Shown one piece after another: positions 47,332 through 57,578 of a DNA stretch of 64,000 nt. This DNA is from Mycoplana rhizolycopersici. Its GTDB lineage: Bacteria; Pseudomonadota; Alphaproteobacteria; Rhizobiales; Rhizobiaceae. The position numbers and the translations under genes are program-made. Position 1 is the first letter of the stretch; each line of letters begins with the position of its first letter. The notes beneath the pieces were generated by a model. That model did not search any database and had not been told where the DNA came from. It saw nothing but the letters and a program-made list of their open reading frames with translations. Where the stretch lies: assembly GCF_013378445.1 (NCBI RefSeq), contig NZ_JABXYK010000011.1:1-64000 (forward strand), given 5' to 3'.

Positions 47332-48837
47332 TCAAGCGGCCTGGGTATTGGAATTCGGATCATCCTTGCCGAATTCGGCACCGGCGAAGATCGCGCGATT
47401 GCGGCCGCCGTTCTTCGCCTCGTAGAGGGCGTGGTCCGCCATCTGCATGAACCCGTCCAGCGTTCGCCCATGCTCGGGGAACATCGCCGCGCCGGCGCTT
47501 CCGCCGACGCCCAGTAGCTGGCCGGCAAAGGGGATCGGCACCTGCGCGTCGCGCACCAGCGCCTGCGCCAGCGCAAGGATGACTGCCGGGTCGCCCTCGC
47601 CCGGCATCACTACCGCAAACTCGTCGCCGCCGAGCCGCGCCAGCGTGCCGCGGGCGCCGATTCTCGTCTGGAAACGCTTCGTGATCGCCTTCAGCACCGC
47701 ATCTCCGGCAGCATGGCCGTGACTGTCGTTGACCTCCTTGAAGCGATCGAGATCCACGGCGATGACGGCGAAGGGCTCGATCGCCTTGGCCACGAGACCG
47801 CGCACGACCTCCTCGAAGCCGGAGCGGTTGAGGGCCCCCGTCAACGCGTCGTGCCGGGCAAGACGGGCGTTGCGCGCCTCGCTCCGCTCCAGCGCCCGCA
47901 CAAGCGAGGAGAACTTCCAGGCAACGAACCCCATGACGGCGACGAAGATCGCCACCAGTGCGGTGATCTGCGGGAGCGCCATCGTCCAGACGAACGAGCC
48001 GGGCCGGTTCGGACGCCAGGACGCCACCATCGGATTGAACGAATCGCCGCCGACGCCGGTCGTCAGCAGATCGTCGTCAACAAGCGTGATCGGCGAGAAG
48101 CCGAGATCGGTCAGGCCCAGTCGCTGCTGCGACCTCTGAAGCATCTCCGCCGTCATCGGCTTGACGGTGATCATCAGCACCGGCGTCTTGCGATGATCGG
48201 GAATGAAGAGCCGGCGCGGCACCACTGCCTGGACCACGACGATGCTCATGGTTCCCTCGATCATGCGCATGCCGGTCGCGCTGATCCGGGGGATGGACGG
48301 AGAGAGAAGGTCGTCGGAGGCTTTCGGTCTGTCGAGGTTCCAGCCGTCGCGCGTGCGCCGCAACGCCTCGTAGTAGCTAGTCTCGGCCCGCTTCGTCAGG
48401 TCGATGATCCAGTAAAGCAGGTTGCCGGAGGTCTCTGCTTCGACGACGCGCCCGTCCCTCATCGCAAACAGCGGCCCGCCGGCGCTGGTGGCAAACACCA
48501 TCCACGAGAAGCCGGAATCCGCACGCATGAAATGGCGCAGATCGCGCCGGACGAATATTTCGCTGACCGTTCCGGTTCCCAGTTCGTCGAAGCTCTTGTC
48601 CCAGAAGGAGATGCCGCTCTGGTAGAGCACTACCTGTTCGATCTGGTGGCGGAACTCGTTCTTTACCAGCGTCTTTTCGGTGGCCGCGACGAAGTCGTTT
48701 GCCTGCCGGACGGAGTACTCCAGCACCAAGAAATTGGCGCAGGCAAAAAGCGCGACGATCGCGACAGCCGCGATGCCGATCGTAATCTTCATCCGTCTGC
48801 GGCGCTGAGCCCCCAGCTCAATCACCAGATCCGACAT
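47332..48837 (-). CDS. Diguanylate cyclase with periplasmic CHASE4-like sensor
   Basis: This protein of about 501 residues has a membrane segment near 18-40 and a periplasmic CHASE4-like sensor (about 43-285) with QSGISFWDKSFDEL. A second membrane segment (about 290-310) and a GGDEF domain follow, starting HDALTGALNR, with GGDEF near residue 405. The inhibitory RxxD site is not conserved. It should make cyclic di-GMP in response to an extracellular signal. I chose ATG 48837 because GGGGAT lies just upstream. In-frame ATGs at 48843, 48855 and 48867 are possible. The gene stands alone, 82 bases from the riboswitch edge. Confidence 0.82.
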   Translation of the reverse strand: MSDLVIELGAQRRRRMKITIGIAAVAIVALFACANFLVLEYSVRQANDFVAATEKTLVKNEFRHQIEQVVLYQSGISFWDKSFDELGTGTVSEIFVRRDLRHFMRADSGFSWMVFATSAGGPLFAMRDGRVVEAETSGNLLYWIIDLTKRAETSYYEALRRTRDGWNLDRPKASDDLLSPSIPRISATGMRMIEGTMSIVVVQAVVPRRLFIPDHRKTPVLMITVKPMTAEMLQRSQQRLGLTDLGFSPITLVDDDLLTTGVGGDSFNPMVASWRPNRPGSFVWTMALPQITALVAIFVAVMGFVAWKFSSLVRALERSEARNARLARHDALTGALNRSGFEEVVRGLVAKAIEPFAVIAVDLDRFKEVNDSHGHAAGDAVLKAITKRFQTRIGARGTLARLGGDEFAVVMPGEGDPAVILALAQALVRDAQVPIPFAGQLLGVGGSAGAAMFPEHGRTLDGFMQMADHALYEAKNGGRNRAIFAGAEFGKDDPNSNTQAA

Positions 48838-48976
48838 GCCCATCCCCACCGACATGCGCGCGGTCATTCTGCCGCGTTTCGTTCTTGTTGGTGAAAGAAT
48901 AGGGGGGAAGACGGAAAATTCGCTTAATCAGGCTGGTATTCAAAACGTTAAACAGCCGGGCGCCGACCGGCGCGCT

Positions 48977-49795
48977 TCACGGCGCGTAGCGGACGTAGGC
49001 GAAGGCCGATCCGTCCGGTGACCAGTTCGGAACGTTCATCGTCCCCTGCCCGCCGAAAAGTTCGAAAAGCTCGCGCGCATTGCCGCCATCCGCATCCATC
49101 AGCCGCAGGCGGACCTTGTGGTCGCGAGGATGATCGACCACGTCGCCGTCATAGGATAGGACCAGCAGCGACTTTCCGTCCGGCGACGGATGCGGGAACC
49201 AGTCGCCGTAGATGCTGTCCGTAATCCGCTGAAGACCGCTTCCGTCGGGCCTGATCCGCCAGACCTGCATGCGGCCCGTCCGGCTGGAATTGAAGTAGAT
49301 CCAACCGTCCGACGACCAGTCGGGCCCGTCGTTGCGCCCCTCGCCGAAGGTGAGGCGCGTTTCCTCTCCGCCGGCGACCGGTATCGTGTAGATGTCGAAG
49401 ACATCGTTGCGGATGCCGCAGTAGCAGACATGCGCCCCGTCAGGCGACCAGCCGTGCCAGTAGGATGGCAGTGCCTTCGTAACGAGGCGGGGCATGCCGC
49501 CTTCGGACGGAAGCACGTAGACGGCCGACTTTCCGAACATCGTCTTGTCGGTGATCGCAAGCCACAGCCCGTCCGGCGAAAGACCGTGATCGTTGTTGCA
49601 GCGAATGGCGAATCCCGTGTCGATCGGCTCCGGCTCGCCGCCGTCGAGCCACAGCCTGAACAGCTCGCCGTCACCGTTGACGATCAGATGGCTGCCATCG
49701 GGGGCGAAGTTCGGCGCCTCGACAAGCTCGCCGGTCTGCCAGACGACGTAGTTCTCCCCGGTTTGGACGTCGTAGATCTCGACGGAGCTGCGCAT
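48977..49795 (-). CDS. TolB-like beta-propeller (PD40/WD40-like) protein
   Basis: This 272-residue protein has repeated blocks of the PD40 type, such as PNFAPDGSHLIV, GLSPDGLWLAI, GWSPDGAHVCY, DWSSDGWIYFNSS and PHPSPDGKSLLVL. These form a six- or seven-bladed propeller. There is no signal peptide, so it is likely cytoplasmic, unlike TolB. Such domains often bind proteins or metal-dependent ligands; the role is unknown. GGGA is about 7 bases before ATG 49795. It follows nadE by 16 bases and probably shares its transcript. Confidence 0.8.
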   Translation of the reverse strand: MRSSVEIYDVQTGENYVVWQTGELVEAPNFAPDGSHLIVNGDGELFRLWLDGGEPEPIDTGFAIRCNNDHGLSPDGLWLAITDKTMFGKSAVYVLPSEGGMPRLVTKALPSYWHGWSPDGAHVCYCGIRNDVFDIYTIPVAGGEETRLTFGEGRNDGPDWSSDGWIYFNSSRTGRMQVWRIRPDGSGLQRITDSIYGDWFPHPSPDGKSLLVLSYDGDVVDHPRDHKVRLRLMDADGGNARELFELFGGQGTMNVPNWSPDGSAFAYVRYAP

Positions 49796-49811
49796 CGCAA
49801 TTTCCCGTTTT

Positions 49812-51488
49812 TTAGCGGTCGCGGAATCGGTTCGTGATCGGATAGCGCCGGTCACGACCAAAATTCTTCTTCGTGATCTTCACACCCGGCGCGGACTGCC
49901 GGCGCTTGTATTCCGCGATGTAGAGCAGGTGCTCGACGCGATGCACGGTCGCCTCGTCGTGCCCGCGCGCCACGATCTCTTCGGTGCCCATCTCGTTTTC
50001 GACCAGGCACTCGAGGATGTCATCCAGCACCGGATAGGGTGGCAGCGAATCCTGGTCGGTCTGGTTTGGCCGCAGCTCCGCAGACGGAGCCTTGTCGATG
50101 ATGTTCTTCGGGATCACCTCGCCGGCGGGGCCGAGCGCGCCGGGCGGCACGGTCGTGTTGCGCCACCGCGAAAGCGCGTACACCTGCATCTTGTACAGAT
50201 CCTTGATAGGATTGAAGCCGCCGTTCATGTCGCCGTAGAGCGTGGCGTAGCCGACGGACATCTCCGACTTGTTGCCGGTTGTCACCACCATCGAGCCGAA
50301 CTTGTTGGAGATCGCCATCAGGATCGTGCCGCGCGCCCGGCTTTGCAGGTTCTCTTCGGTGATCCCCTGCTCGGTGCCCTCGAACATATCCGAAAGCGCC
50401 TCCATGAAGCCTGTCACCGGCGCCTCGATCGGCACGATGTCGTAGTGGCAGCCGAGCGCCCTGGCGCAGGCCGCAGCATCCGTCAGCGATTCCTGCGAGG
50501 TATACCGGTAGGGCAGCATGACGCAGCGCACGCGCTCTTCGCCGAGCGCATCCACTGCGATCGCCGCGCAGATGGCCGAATCGATGCCGCCGGATAGGCC
50601 CAGCACCACGTTCTTGAAGCCGTTCTTGTTGACGTAGTCGCGGAAGCCCAAGACGCAGGCGCGGTAGTCCGCCTCCTCGCGCTCGGGCAGCTTGGACATC
50701 GGGCCACCGTCGCAATGCCAGACGCCGTCCACCTTCTTCCAGGTGACGAGCGCAATCGTTTCCTCGAACTGGCTCATCTGGAAGGCAAGTGTCTTGTCGG
50801 CATTGAGGCCGAAGCTTGCGCCGTCGAACACCAGTTCGTCCTGACCGCCGAGCTGGTTGGCGAAGACGAGCGGAAGCCCGGTCTCGATCACCTGTTTCAG
50901 CGCCACCTGATGGCGCACCTCCACCTTGCCGCGATAGTAGGGCGAACCGTTCGGCACCAGCAGGAGTTCGGCCCCGCTTTCGGCCAGCGTCTCGCAGACG
51001 CCGAGATCGTTCCAGATCTCTTCGCAGATCGGAATGCCGAGCCGGACACCGCGAAAGTTCACCGGCCCCGGCATCGCCCCTTCGGAAAAGACGCGCTTTT
51101 CGTCGAACTCACCGTAATTGGGCAGGTCGAGCTTGTCGCGCAGGACCAGGACCTTGCCGCCATCCAGAACGGCGACCGAATTGTGCCGCCCGGCCTCGCC
51201 CTGCCGGGGAAAGCCGACGATCACGCCAGGCCCGCCATCGGCCGTGTCCGCAGCAAGTCCATCGACCGCCGCCTGGCAGGCCTTGAGGAATGCAGGCTTG
51301 AGCACGAGGTCCTCCGGCGGATAGCCGGAGATAAAAAGCTCCGTCAGAAGCAGAAGGTCAGCGCCCTGGCGGGCCGCATCCTCGCGGGCCGCCCGCGCCT
51401 TGGCCAGATTGCCGGCCACATCGCCTACCGTCGGATTGAGCTGCGCAACCGCGATGCGAAGTGTCGTCCTGTCGTTGTTACCAGTCAT
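49812..51488 (-). CDS. nadE: Glutamine-dependent NAD+ synthetase
   Basis: This 558-residue two-domain enzyme makes NAD+ from nicotinate adenine dinucleotide, using ammonia cut from glutamine. The nitrilase-type glutaminase domain (about 1-265) has the triad Glu50 (LLLTELFISGYPPED), Lys119 (RDKLDLPNYGEF) and Cys155 (IPICEEIW). The synthetase domain has the pyrophosphate loop SGGIDS at 299-304 and STIYGD-like YATLYGDMNGGF near 450. The start at 51488 has GAGG upstream. A frame extends further upstream, but without matching sequence. Confidence 0.95.
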   Translation of the reverse strand: MTGNNDRTTLRIAVAQLNPTVGDVAGNLAKARAAREDAARQGADLLLLTELFISGYPPEDLVLKPAFLKACQAAVDGLAADTADGGPGVIVGFPRQGEAGRHNSVAVLDGGKVLVLRDKLDLPNYGEFDEKRVFSEGAMPGPVNFRGVRLGIPICEEIWNDLGVCETLAESGAELLLVPNGSPYYRGKVEVRHQVALKQVIETGLPLVFANQLGGQDELVFDGASFGLNADKTLAFQMSQFEETIALVTWKKVDGVWHCDGGPMSKLPEREEADYRACVLGFRDYVNKNGFKNVVLGLSGGIDSAICAAIAVDALGEERVRCVMLPYRYTSQESLTDAAACARALGCHYDIVPIEAPVTGFMEALSDMFEGTEQGITEENLQSRARGTILMAISNKFGSMVVTTGNKSEMSVGYATLYGDMNGGFNPIKDLYKMQVYALSRWRNTTVPPGALGPAGEVIPKNIIDKAPSAELRPNQTDQDSLPPYPVLDDILECLVENEMGTEEIVARGHDEATVHRVEHLLYIAEYKRRQSAPGVKITKKNFGRDRRYPITNRFRDR

Positions 51489-51726
51489 TTCGATCCTCAA
51501 GCGTCTTGCCCGAACACATCGGGGCCAAATGCTCTTTAGAGGATGACGGCCCGTTTGAAAACGAAGGCTTTTCGATGGACGCCTTTGGCGGCGGCGCGAG
51601 CGCCGGACGGGCCGCCCTGCCGGAAACGAAAGGTGACGAGCGGCGTTCAGGCCCGCATTCATCCCCTGTTCAACATGACACCGATATGACAGATAAGCGA
51701 AAATTTTGTGAAGTTTGGAGTAGCGC

Positions 51727-53655
51727 GTGAGATCTTCGACCTCTGCCGTAGCGGCGACAGCTGTCAAGGAGAACTATTCCGTCGGTGTCGGCACGTCCAC
51801 CCGCTTCTCCGGGCTTTCCAAGACGATAGGATCGCTTGCGTTGACGCTGCTCTTTGCCGTCGTCACCGTTGCTGCGGTCGAGTTCATCACCCGCAAGTCG
51901 TTCGGCGACACGTTCACCTTCCTGACGTCTGCTGCCCAGCCCGGCTGGACCACGTTCGGCCTGTTCTTCATCGCTTTTCTCGGTTTCGATGCGCTGATCG
52001 GCAAGCAGCACAAGGCTGTCCTGGTTCTGGCGCCGGCCGCGATCCTGCTTGCGCTCGTTTCCGAGCAGAAGCAGATCTTCCTCACCGACCCGCTCTATCC
52101 GACCGACCTGCTCTTTGGCCGCCAGATCATGGAACTGATGCCGGCGCTCGTGCGCGATCGCCCGATGACCGCAGTCGCCATCGTCGTCGGCTCGATCGCC
52201 GCCCTCGCAGCTCTCGTAACGCTCTGGGTCTTCGCCTGGCGCCGTTTCCGTCCGCTGAGCCGCAAGGAACGGCTCGCTCGGCTTGCCGTCGCCCTCCCCC
52301 TCATCACCGGATTCGCCTCGATCATCGACTACAACCAATATTTCTGGGTCCGTGATCGCCTGAAGGTCTCTCCGATCATGTGGGACCAGGCCGAAAACTA
52401 CCGTCACAACGGTTTCATGCTCGCCTTCGCGATCAACCTGCCGATGGCCAACGTCAAGGCGCCGGGCGGCTATTCCGCCGATGCCATCGACCAGATCAAC
52501 CAGGATCCGCTGCCGGCCGGAACGAGCCACCGCAGCAAGCCGGACGTGATCGTGATCATGAGCGAATCCCTGTGGGATCCGACGAAGCTCACCAACGTCA
52601 AGCTGAGCCCTGATCCGATGCCGACCATCCGCAAGAACGCCGCGGGCGCGGTGTTCTCGCCGGAATTCGGCGGCCTGACGGCCAACGTCGAGTTCGAAGC
52701 GCTGACGGGTTTCTCGAATGCCTTCCTGCCCACAGGCAGCATTCCATACCAGCAGTATGTGCGCGATCCGATCCCCTCGCTTGCGACCTTCTTCCGCGGC
52801 GAAGGCTATGCGGCGCGCGCCATCCACCCCTTCGCGGGCTGGTTCTGGAACCGCACCTCGGTTTACAGTTCCTTCGGCTTCGAGACCTTCAAGACCGAAG
52901 AGACGATGCCTCCAATGACCAAGCGCGGCATCTTCGCCTCCGACGAATCGCTGACCAAGGAGATCATGCGCCAGGCCGATGCCCAGGAAGATCCGTTCTT
53001 CTTCTTCGCCGTGACGCTACAGGGCCACGGCCCCTACGAGGCAGGCCGCTACGCGAAGAACACGATCAAGATCGAGGGCGATCTTCCCTATGCGGACCGC
53101 CAGATGCTGGCGACCTTCGCGCAGGGCGTAAAGGAGGCCGACGATAGCCTCAAGACGCTGATGAACTGGGCAAGGGAACGCGATCGCGAAACCATCATCG
53201 TCATGTTCGGCGATCACCTGCCGCCGCTCAACACCGTCTACACCTCGACCGGCTACATGAACGATATCACCGCCGCACGTCGCGCGTCAGTCGAGCAGAT
53301 GAAGCGCGAGCACGAGACCCCCCTGCTGGTCTGGTCGAACAAGACCGGCGCCAAGAAGGATATCGGCACGATCAGCCCGTCGCTGCTCCCCTATCATATC
53401 CTCAAGGAGGCGGGCTACGAGCATCCCTACTACACCGGCTTCCTAGGCCGCGTGCAGGAGCGCTACGACGTCATCGACCGCTACCAGTTGATCCGTCACG
53501 ACGGCAAGGCGGCCGCCGACTGGGCGCGCAACAAGAAGATCGATCCGTTGATCCGAGACTACCGCTACCTCCAGCACGACATCATGTTCGGCAAGCGCCG
53601 CAGCCTGGAGCGCTTCTTCCCCGCCCATGCGGATGTTGTCAGCGCCGGTTCGTAA
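51727..53655 (+). CDS. LTA-synthase-like phosphoglycerol transferase (sulfatase superfamily)
   Basis: This 642-residue protein has about five N-terminal membrane segments (residues about 33-195). An extracytoplasmic alkaline-phosphatase-type domain follows. Its metal and nucleophile residues are visible: Glu280 in IVIMSESLWDP, the likely catalytic Thr near 318 in GGLTANVEFEALTG, and Asp/His in FGDHLPP near 500. The layout is that of LtaS, OpgB and CgmB, enzymes that transfer phosphoglycerol from phosphatidylglycerol onto polymers or periplasmic glucans. In rhizobia a role in decorating cyclic beta-glucan is plausible but not shown. The start is a GTG with GGAG 8 bases before it. Confidence 0.82.
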   Translation: MRSSTSAVAATAVKENYSVGVGTSTRFSGLSKTIGSLALTLLFAVVTVAAVEFITRKSFGDTFTFLTSAAQPGWTTFGLFFIAFLGFDALIGKQHKAVLVLAPAAILLALVSEQKQIFLTDPLYPTDLLFGRQIMELMPALVRDRPMTAVAIVVGSIAALAALVTLWVFAWRRFRPLSRKERLARLAVALPLITGFASIIDYNQYFWVRDRLKVSPIMWDQAENYRHNGFMLAFAINLPMANVKAPGGYSADAIDQINQDPLPAGTSHRSKPDVIVIMSESLWDPTKLTNVKLSPDPMPTIRKNAAGAVFSPEFGGLTANVEFEALTGFSNAFLPTGSIPYQQYVRDPIPSLATFFRGEGYAARAIHPFAGWFWNRTSVYSSFGFETFKTEETMPPMTKRGIFASDESLTKEIMRQADAQEDPFFFFAVTLQGHGPYEAGRYAKNTIKIEGDLPYADRQMLATFAQGVKEADDSLKTLMNWARERDRETIIVMFGDHLPPLNTVYTSTGYMNDITAARRASVEQMKREHETPLLVWSNKTGAKKDIGTISPSLLPYHILKEAGYEHPYYTGFLGRVQERYDVIDRYQLIRHDGKAAADWARNKKIDPLIRDYRYLQHDIMFGKRRSLERFFPAHADVVSAGS

Positions 53656-53696
53656 GACACCTGCACCCACGCGGAGTGCAGCAGAGACAAAGCCCC

Positions 53697-53728
53697 AAAG
53701 GCCCGCGCGACGAAAGCGCGGGCCTTTT
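53697..53728 (+). terminator. Rho-independent terminator after the phosphoglycerol transferase
   Basis: AAAGGCCCGCGC at 53697-53708 pairs with GCGCGGGCCTTT at 53716-53727 around a 7-base loop, ending in a TTTT tract. It lies 41 bases after the stop. Confidence 0.9.
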
Positions 53729-53885
53729 CCGTTGGGAAGCCGGAAGATCCGCTTTCGACATTCAGGCAAGGTCTGCCGGTAAACCGGGCTCGATGGTATC
53801 GTCAAAGCCGAGGTCTGAAGCGGCCGTGCGGCAGGCACCGGCAAGAGGCTACCCGCTGATTTAGCAGGCACCGGACTGCAAACGC

Positions 53886-53912
53886 AAAAAGGGCGGCACA
53901 CGTGCCGCCCTT
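53886..53912 (-). terminator. Rho-independent terminator after the RcnB-like gene
   Basis: AAGGGCGGCAC and GTGCCGCCCTT form a near-perfect palindrome. On the minus strand, it is followed by five T residues (AAAAA at 53886-53890 on the plus strand). Confidence 0.85.
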
Positions 53913-53932
53913 CGATCACGTGAGGGAATTGG

Positions 53933-54277
53933 TCAGTTCGCTGCTGCGATCCCGAGGATCAGGCCCGTTGCAGCGCTGATGAGCAGGAACTGGTTGTCCA
54001 CCCGCACCCACTGTTCTCCGCGGCGCGGCGCATGCAGGTGATGACGCCGGTAGTCGCGGGAATTGATGATCTGCCGTCGCTCCGAGCGCGTCAGCTTGTT
54101 GCCCTTGTTCCACCGGTGCTTCCTGGTCACTTCACGGGTCTTGGTCTTTGTGGTGGTGGTCGTCACGACCTTGCGTTCCACCTGATGCCCGCGATGGTCC
54201 TGTGCCTGGGCCTGCACCGCCGCCAGCGGGGTGGCGAGGACCGAGGTGGCGATGAGAAGCGTGAGGAGCTTTTTCAT
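53933..54277 (-). CDS. RcnB-like periplasmic protein
   Basis: This 114-residue protein has a Sec signal peptide ending near QAQAQ (about residues 22-26). A basic Thr/Lys-rich segment follows, then the RcnB-type block DYRRHHLHAPRRGEQWVRVD. A hydrophobic C-terminal helix (FLLISAATGLILGIAAA) follows. RcnB in E. coli helps nickel/cobalt balance in the periplasm; most homologues are uncharacterised. It is divergent from nothing and has its own terminator. A very AT-rich promoter region lies upstream (54330-54395). Confidence 0.75.
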   Translation of the reverse strand: MKKLLTLLIATSVLATPLAAVQAQAQDHRGHQVERKVVTTTTTKTKTREVTRKHRWNKGNKLTRSERRQIINSRDYRRHHLHAPRRGEQWVRVDNQFLLISAATGLILGIAAAN

Positions 54278-54453
54278 GGGTGTTTCCTTTCGTCTTGACG
54301 GCCCAAAACTACGGCTCGACCGATGAACGGAAACTGAAATTTAAATTAAACTTTCGTAATTATATCAGAGAGTTATAAACAAATAATAATGCGAACTCTT
54401 CAGCAGGAAAGCGCCGCACGGCAGAGCTGCCGCACGGCGCCTGCGCTGTTTCA
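54278..54453. other. AT-rich intergenic region
   Basis: Between 54330 and 54395 the sequence is mostly A and T (for example TTTAAATTAAAC and TTATAAACAAATAATAAT), in contrast to the GC-rich surroundings. It should contain the RcnB-like gene promoter. Candidate -10 elements abound, so I do not pick one. Confidence 0.5.
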
Positions 54454-55485
<1,032 letters not shown>

Positions 55486-55590
55486 GTCTGTCCTCCAATT
55501 CATGTATCGGGCGGGAATGGATACTCCCGCCCGAGCCGTTCCGGCAAGGGGGCGCGCGACGCCGCAAGGCGATCGAGCCGTCCCCGCCGC

Positions 55591-56763
55591 CTACTCGGCG
55601 GCCGCTTCGACGGCCGGCGCCTCGACGTCGTCGCGCAACAGCGCCCGCGCCTCCTCGATACCCAGCGCCTCCGGCTGGGTGCAGGTGGTGACGATGTCGA
55701 TTGCCTGGCCCTCCTCGGCCGAGCGCAGTATCGCCGTCAGAACGTCGATCGTGTGCAGCGAGCGATCGAGCGAGCAGCGGTAATCGCCGCCCGTGGCAAC
55801 CGCCGCCATCATGTCGGCAAGCCCCACACCGCGGTAGTTCGCCTGCGTACCCCAGTCGAAGGTATAATTCTTCGCCGTCAGCGGATGGTCCCATACCTCG
55901 ACCGGCTTCGGTTCCCTGTCCATGCCGGCCACCTCCACAGCGCCGCCGAAGAAGTTCGGATCGGGAACGAAGATCGCACCGTCGGTGCCGTAGAGCTCCA
56001 TGTTCTGGTGGCGATGGGCCCAGACGTCCCAACTCGCCATCAGCGAAATCTGCGCGCCGCTGACGAACTCGAGCACGGCGTGGATGTTGGTCGCAACGAC
56101 CACCGGCACGTTCTCTCCCTTGCGCGCCCCGATCCCGATCGTCCGTTCCGTCCGCGCCTTGTTGGCGAGCGCCACGACGCGCTTCACCGGCCCGACGAGG
56201 TTGACGAGATTGTTGACGTAGTACGGCCCCATGTCGAGGATCGGTCCGCCCCCGGGGGCAAAGAAGAAGTCCGGGTTCGGGTGCCAACTCTCCATGCCCG
56301 GTCCGAGCACGTGCGCTGTGCCCGACATGACCTTGCCGATTCGGCCGCTGTCGATCAGGTGCCGGGCGAACTGGTGCGACCCGCCGAGATAGGTGTCGGG
56401 CGCCGATCCGACCTTCAGCCCCTTCGCATCGGCGATCCGGCGCAGGTCCTCGCCCTGCTCCAGCGTCAGCACGAACGGCTTTTCCGAATAGACGTGCTTG
56501 CCCGCCTCCAGTGCCTGCTTCGACACGGGGTAATGTGCCTCGGGGATCGTCAGGTTGACGACGACGTCGACCGCCGGATTGGCAAGCAGCGCCTCGATCT
56601 CCTGTGCGGGGACGCCGAACTCCGCCGACCGCGCCTTTGACGCTGCCGGATTGATGTCCGCGCAGGCTGCAAGCTTCAGGTTACGGTAGAGCGGGATCAG
56701 CTTGAAATAGGCGCCGGAGATGTTGCCGCAGCCGATGATGCCGACGCCGAATTCTTTTGTCAT
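55591..56763 (-). CDS. Gfo/Idh/MocA family NAD(P)-dependent oxidoreductase
   Basis: This 390-residue oxidoreductase has an N-terminal Rossmann fold (VGIIGCGNISGAY) and the family catalytic EKP motif in YSEKPFVLTLEQG near residue 97. A C-terminal alpha/beta domain follows, with MGPYYVNNLVNLVGPV. Such enzymes oxidise sugars, inositols or their phosphates. It lies 11 bases after the sugar isomerase, so they act in one pathway, perhaps on an oxidised or epimerised mannose unit. I chose ATG 56763, which gives GAGG a 9-base spacing; the ATG at 56772 abuts it. Confidence 0.86.
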   Translation of the reverse strand: MTKEFGVGIIGCGNISGAYFKLIPLYRNLKLAACADINPAASKARSAEFGVPAQEIEALLANPAVDVVVNLTIPEAHYPVSKQALEAGKHVYSEKPFVLTLEQGEDLRRIADAKGLKVGSAPDTYLGGSHQFARHLIDSGRIGKVMSGTAHVLGPGMESWHPNPDFFFAPGGGPILDMGPYYVNNLVNLVGPVKRVVALANKARTERTIGIGARKGENVPVVVATNIHAVLEFVSGAQISLMASWDVWAHRHQNMELYGTDGAIFVPDPNFFGGAVEVAGMDREPKPVEVWDHPLTAKNYTFDWGTQANYRGVGLADMMAAVATGGDYRCSLDRSLHTIDVLTAILRSAEEGQAIDIVTTCTQPEALGIEEARALLRDDVEAPAVEAAAE

Positions 56764-56774
56764 GATGTCCATCC

Positions 56775-57536
56775 TCAGAACGCCTTGATCGTTGCGATGG
56801 ACCGGTCTGCGAGCCGCTTCAGGTCCTTCGGGTTGTCGTGCTCGACAATGAAGTATTTCGCCCTCGTGCCGGAAAGCGCCTTCATCAGGTCACCCCAGGG
56901 CAGCGTGCCGTGACCGACATCCGCCCAGCCATCCTCGTCAGCGTTTTCGCCGGAGGGTGCGATGTCCTTGACGTGGACGGAGGTGATGCGATCGGCATAT
57001 TTTTCGATCCAGGCCAACGGGTCCGCACCGCCGCGGACGATCCAGGCGATGTCAGCCTCCCAGGAGAGGTCCGGGCCGCCGGCGAAGATGTGATCCTGCG
57101 GAAAGCTGCCGTCCGGAAGAGCGAAGAACTCGAAATCGTGGTTGTGCCAGCCGAAGTCGAGCCCGGCCTTGCGATAGGGCACCGACGCCTTCTGCAGCCG
57201 CTCGCCGAAGGCGCGCCAGCCGCTCGCATCGGTCGGCCGATCCTCCGGCAGCAGGTAGGGGCAGTAGATTGCCTCGATGCCGAGCGTGCGGGCGATCTCC
57301 AGCACGCGCTCCACCTCGTCCTCCAGCATGTCGATGCCGAAATGGGCCGTCGGCATGGAGAGCCCGTTCCCGTCGAGATCGGCTTTAGTCGCGGCGATTG
57401 CGGCGTCGTCGAGCGTGGCATAGAGCGCGCTGTAGCCTTCGACCTGGCTGTAGCCGGCCTGCGAGACGACGCGAAACACCTCGGAAAAGGGCTGGAAGTT
57501 GCGGGCACTGTAGAGCTGGAAGCTGATTTTCTGCAC
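56775..57536 (-). CDS. Sugar phosphate isomerase/epimerase (xylose-isomerase-like TIM barrel)
   Basis: This 253-residue TIM-barrel protein of the AP-endonuclease-2 superfamily begins MQKISFQLYSARNFQPF. Its metal ligands are consistent with HFGID, GWHNHDFEF, WEADIAW, SVHVKD and FIVEHDNP. The family includes 3-keto-sugar hydratases/isomerases, myo-inosose enzymes and tagatose epimerases. Next to a Gfo/Idh dehydrogenase, it probably rearranges the oxidised sugar. Confidence 0.84.
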   Translation of the reverse strand: MQKISFQLYSARNFQPFSEVFRVVSQAGYSQVEGYSALYATLDDAAIAATKADLDGNGLSMPTAHFGIDMLEDEVERVLEIARTLGIEAIYCPYLLPEDRPTDASGWRAFGERLQKASVPYRKAGLDFGWHNHDFEFFALPDGSFPQDHIFAGGPDLSWEADIAWIVRGGADPLAWIEKYADRITSVHVKDIAPSGENADEDGWADVGHGTLPWGDLMKALSGTRAKYFIVEHDNPKDLKRLADRSIATIKAF

Positions 57537-57578
57537 GGGGCTTTCTCCTTGAAAGTTCGAAAATGGCAGGTGACGAAC

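Noticed and set aside
54330-54395. AT-rich stretch as an att site or horizontally acquired island border
   Set aside because: There are no integrase, direct repeats or foreign genes nearby; it fits a promoter region.
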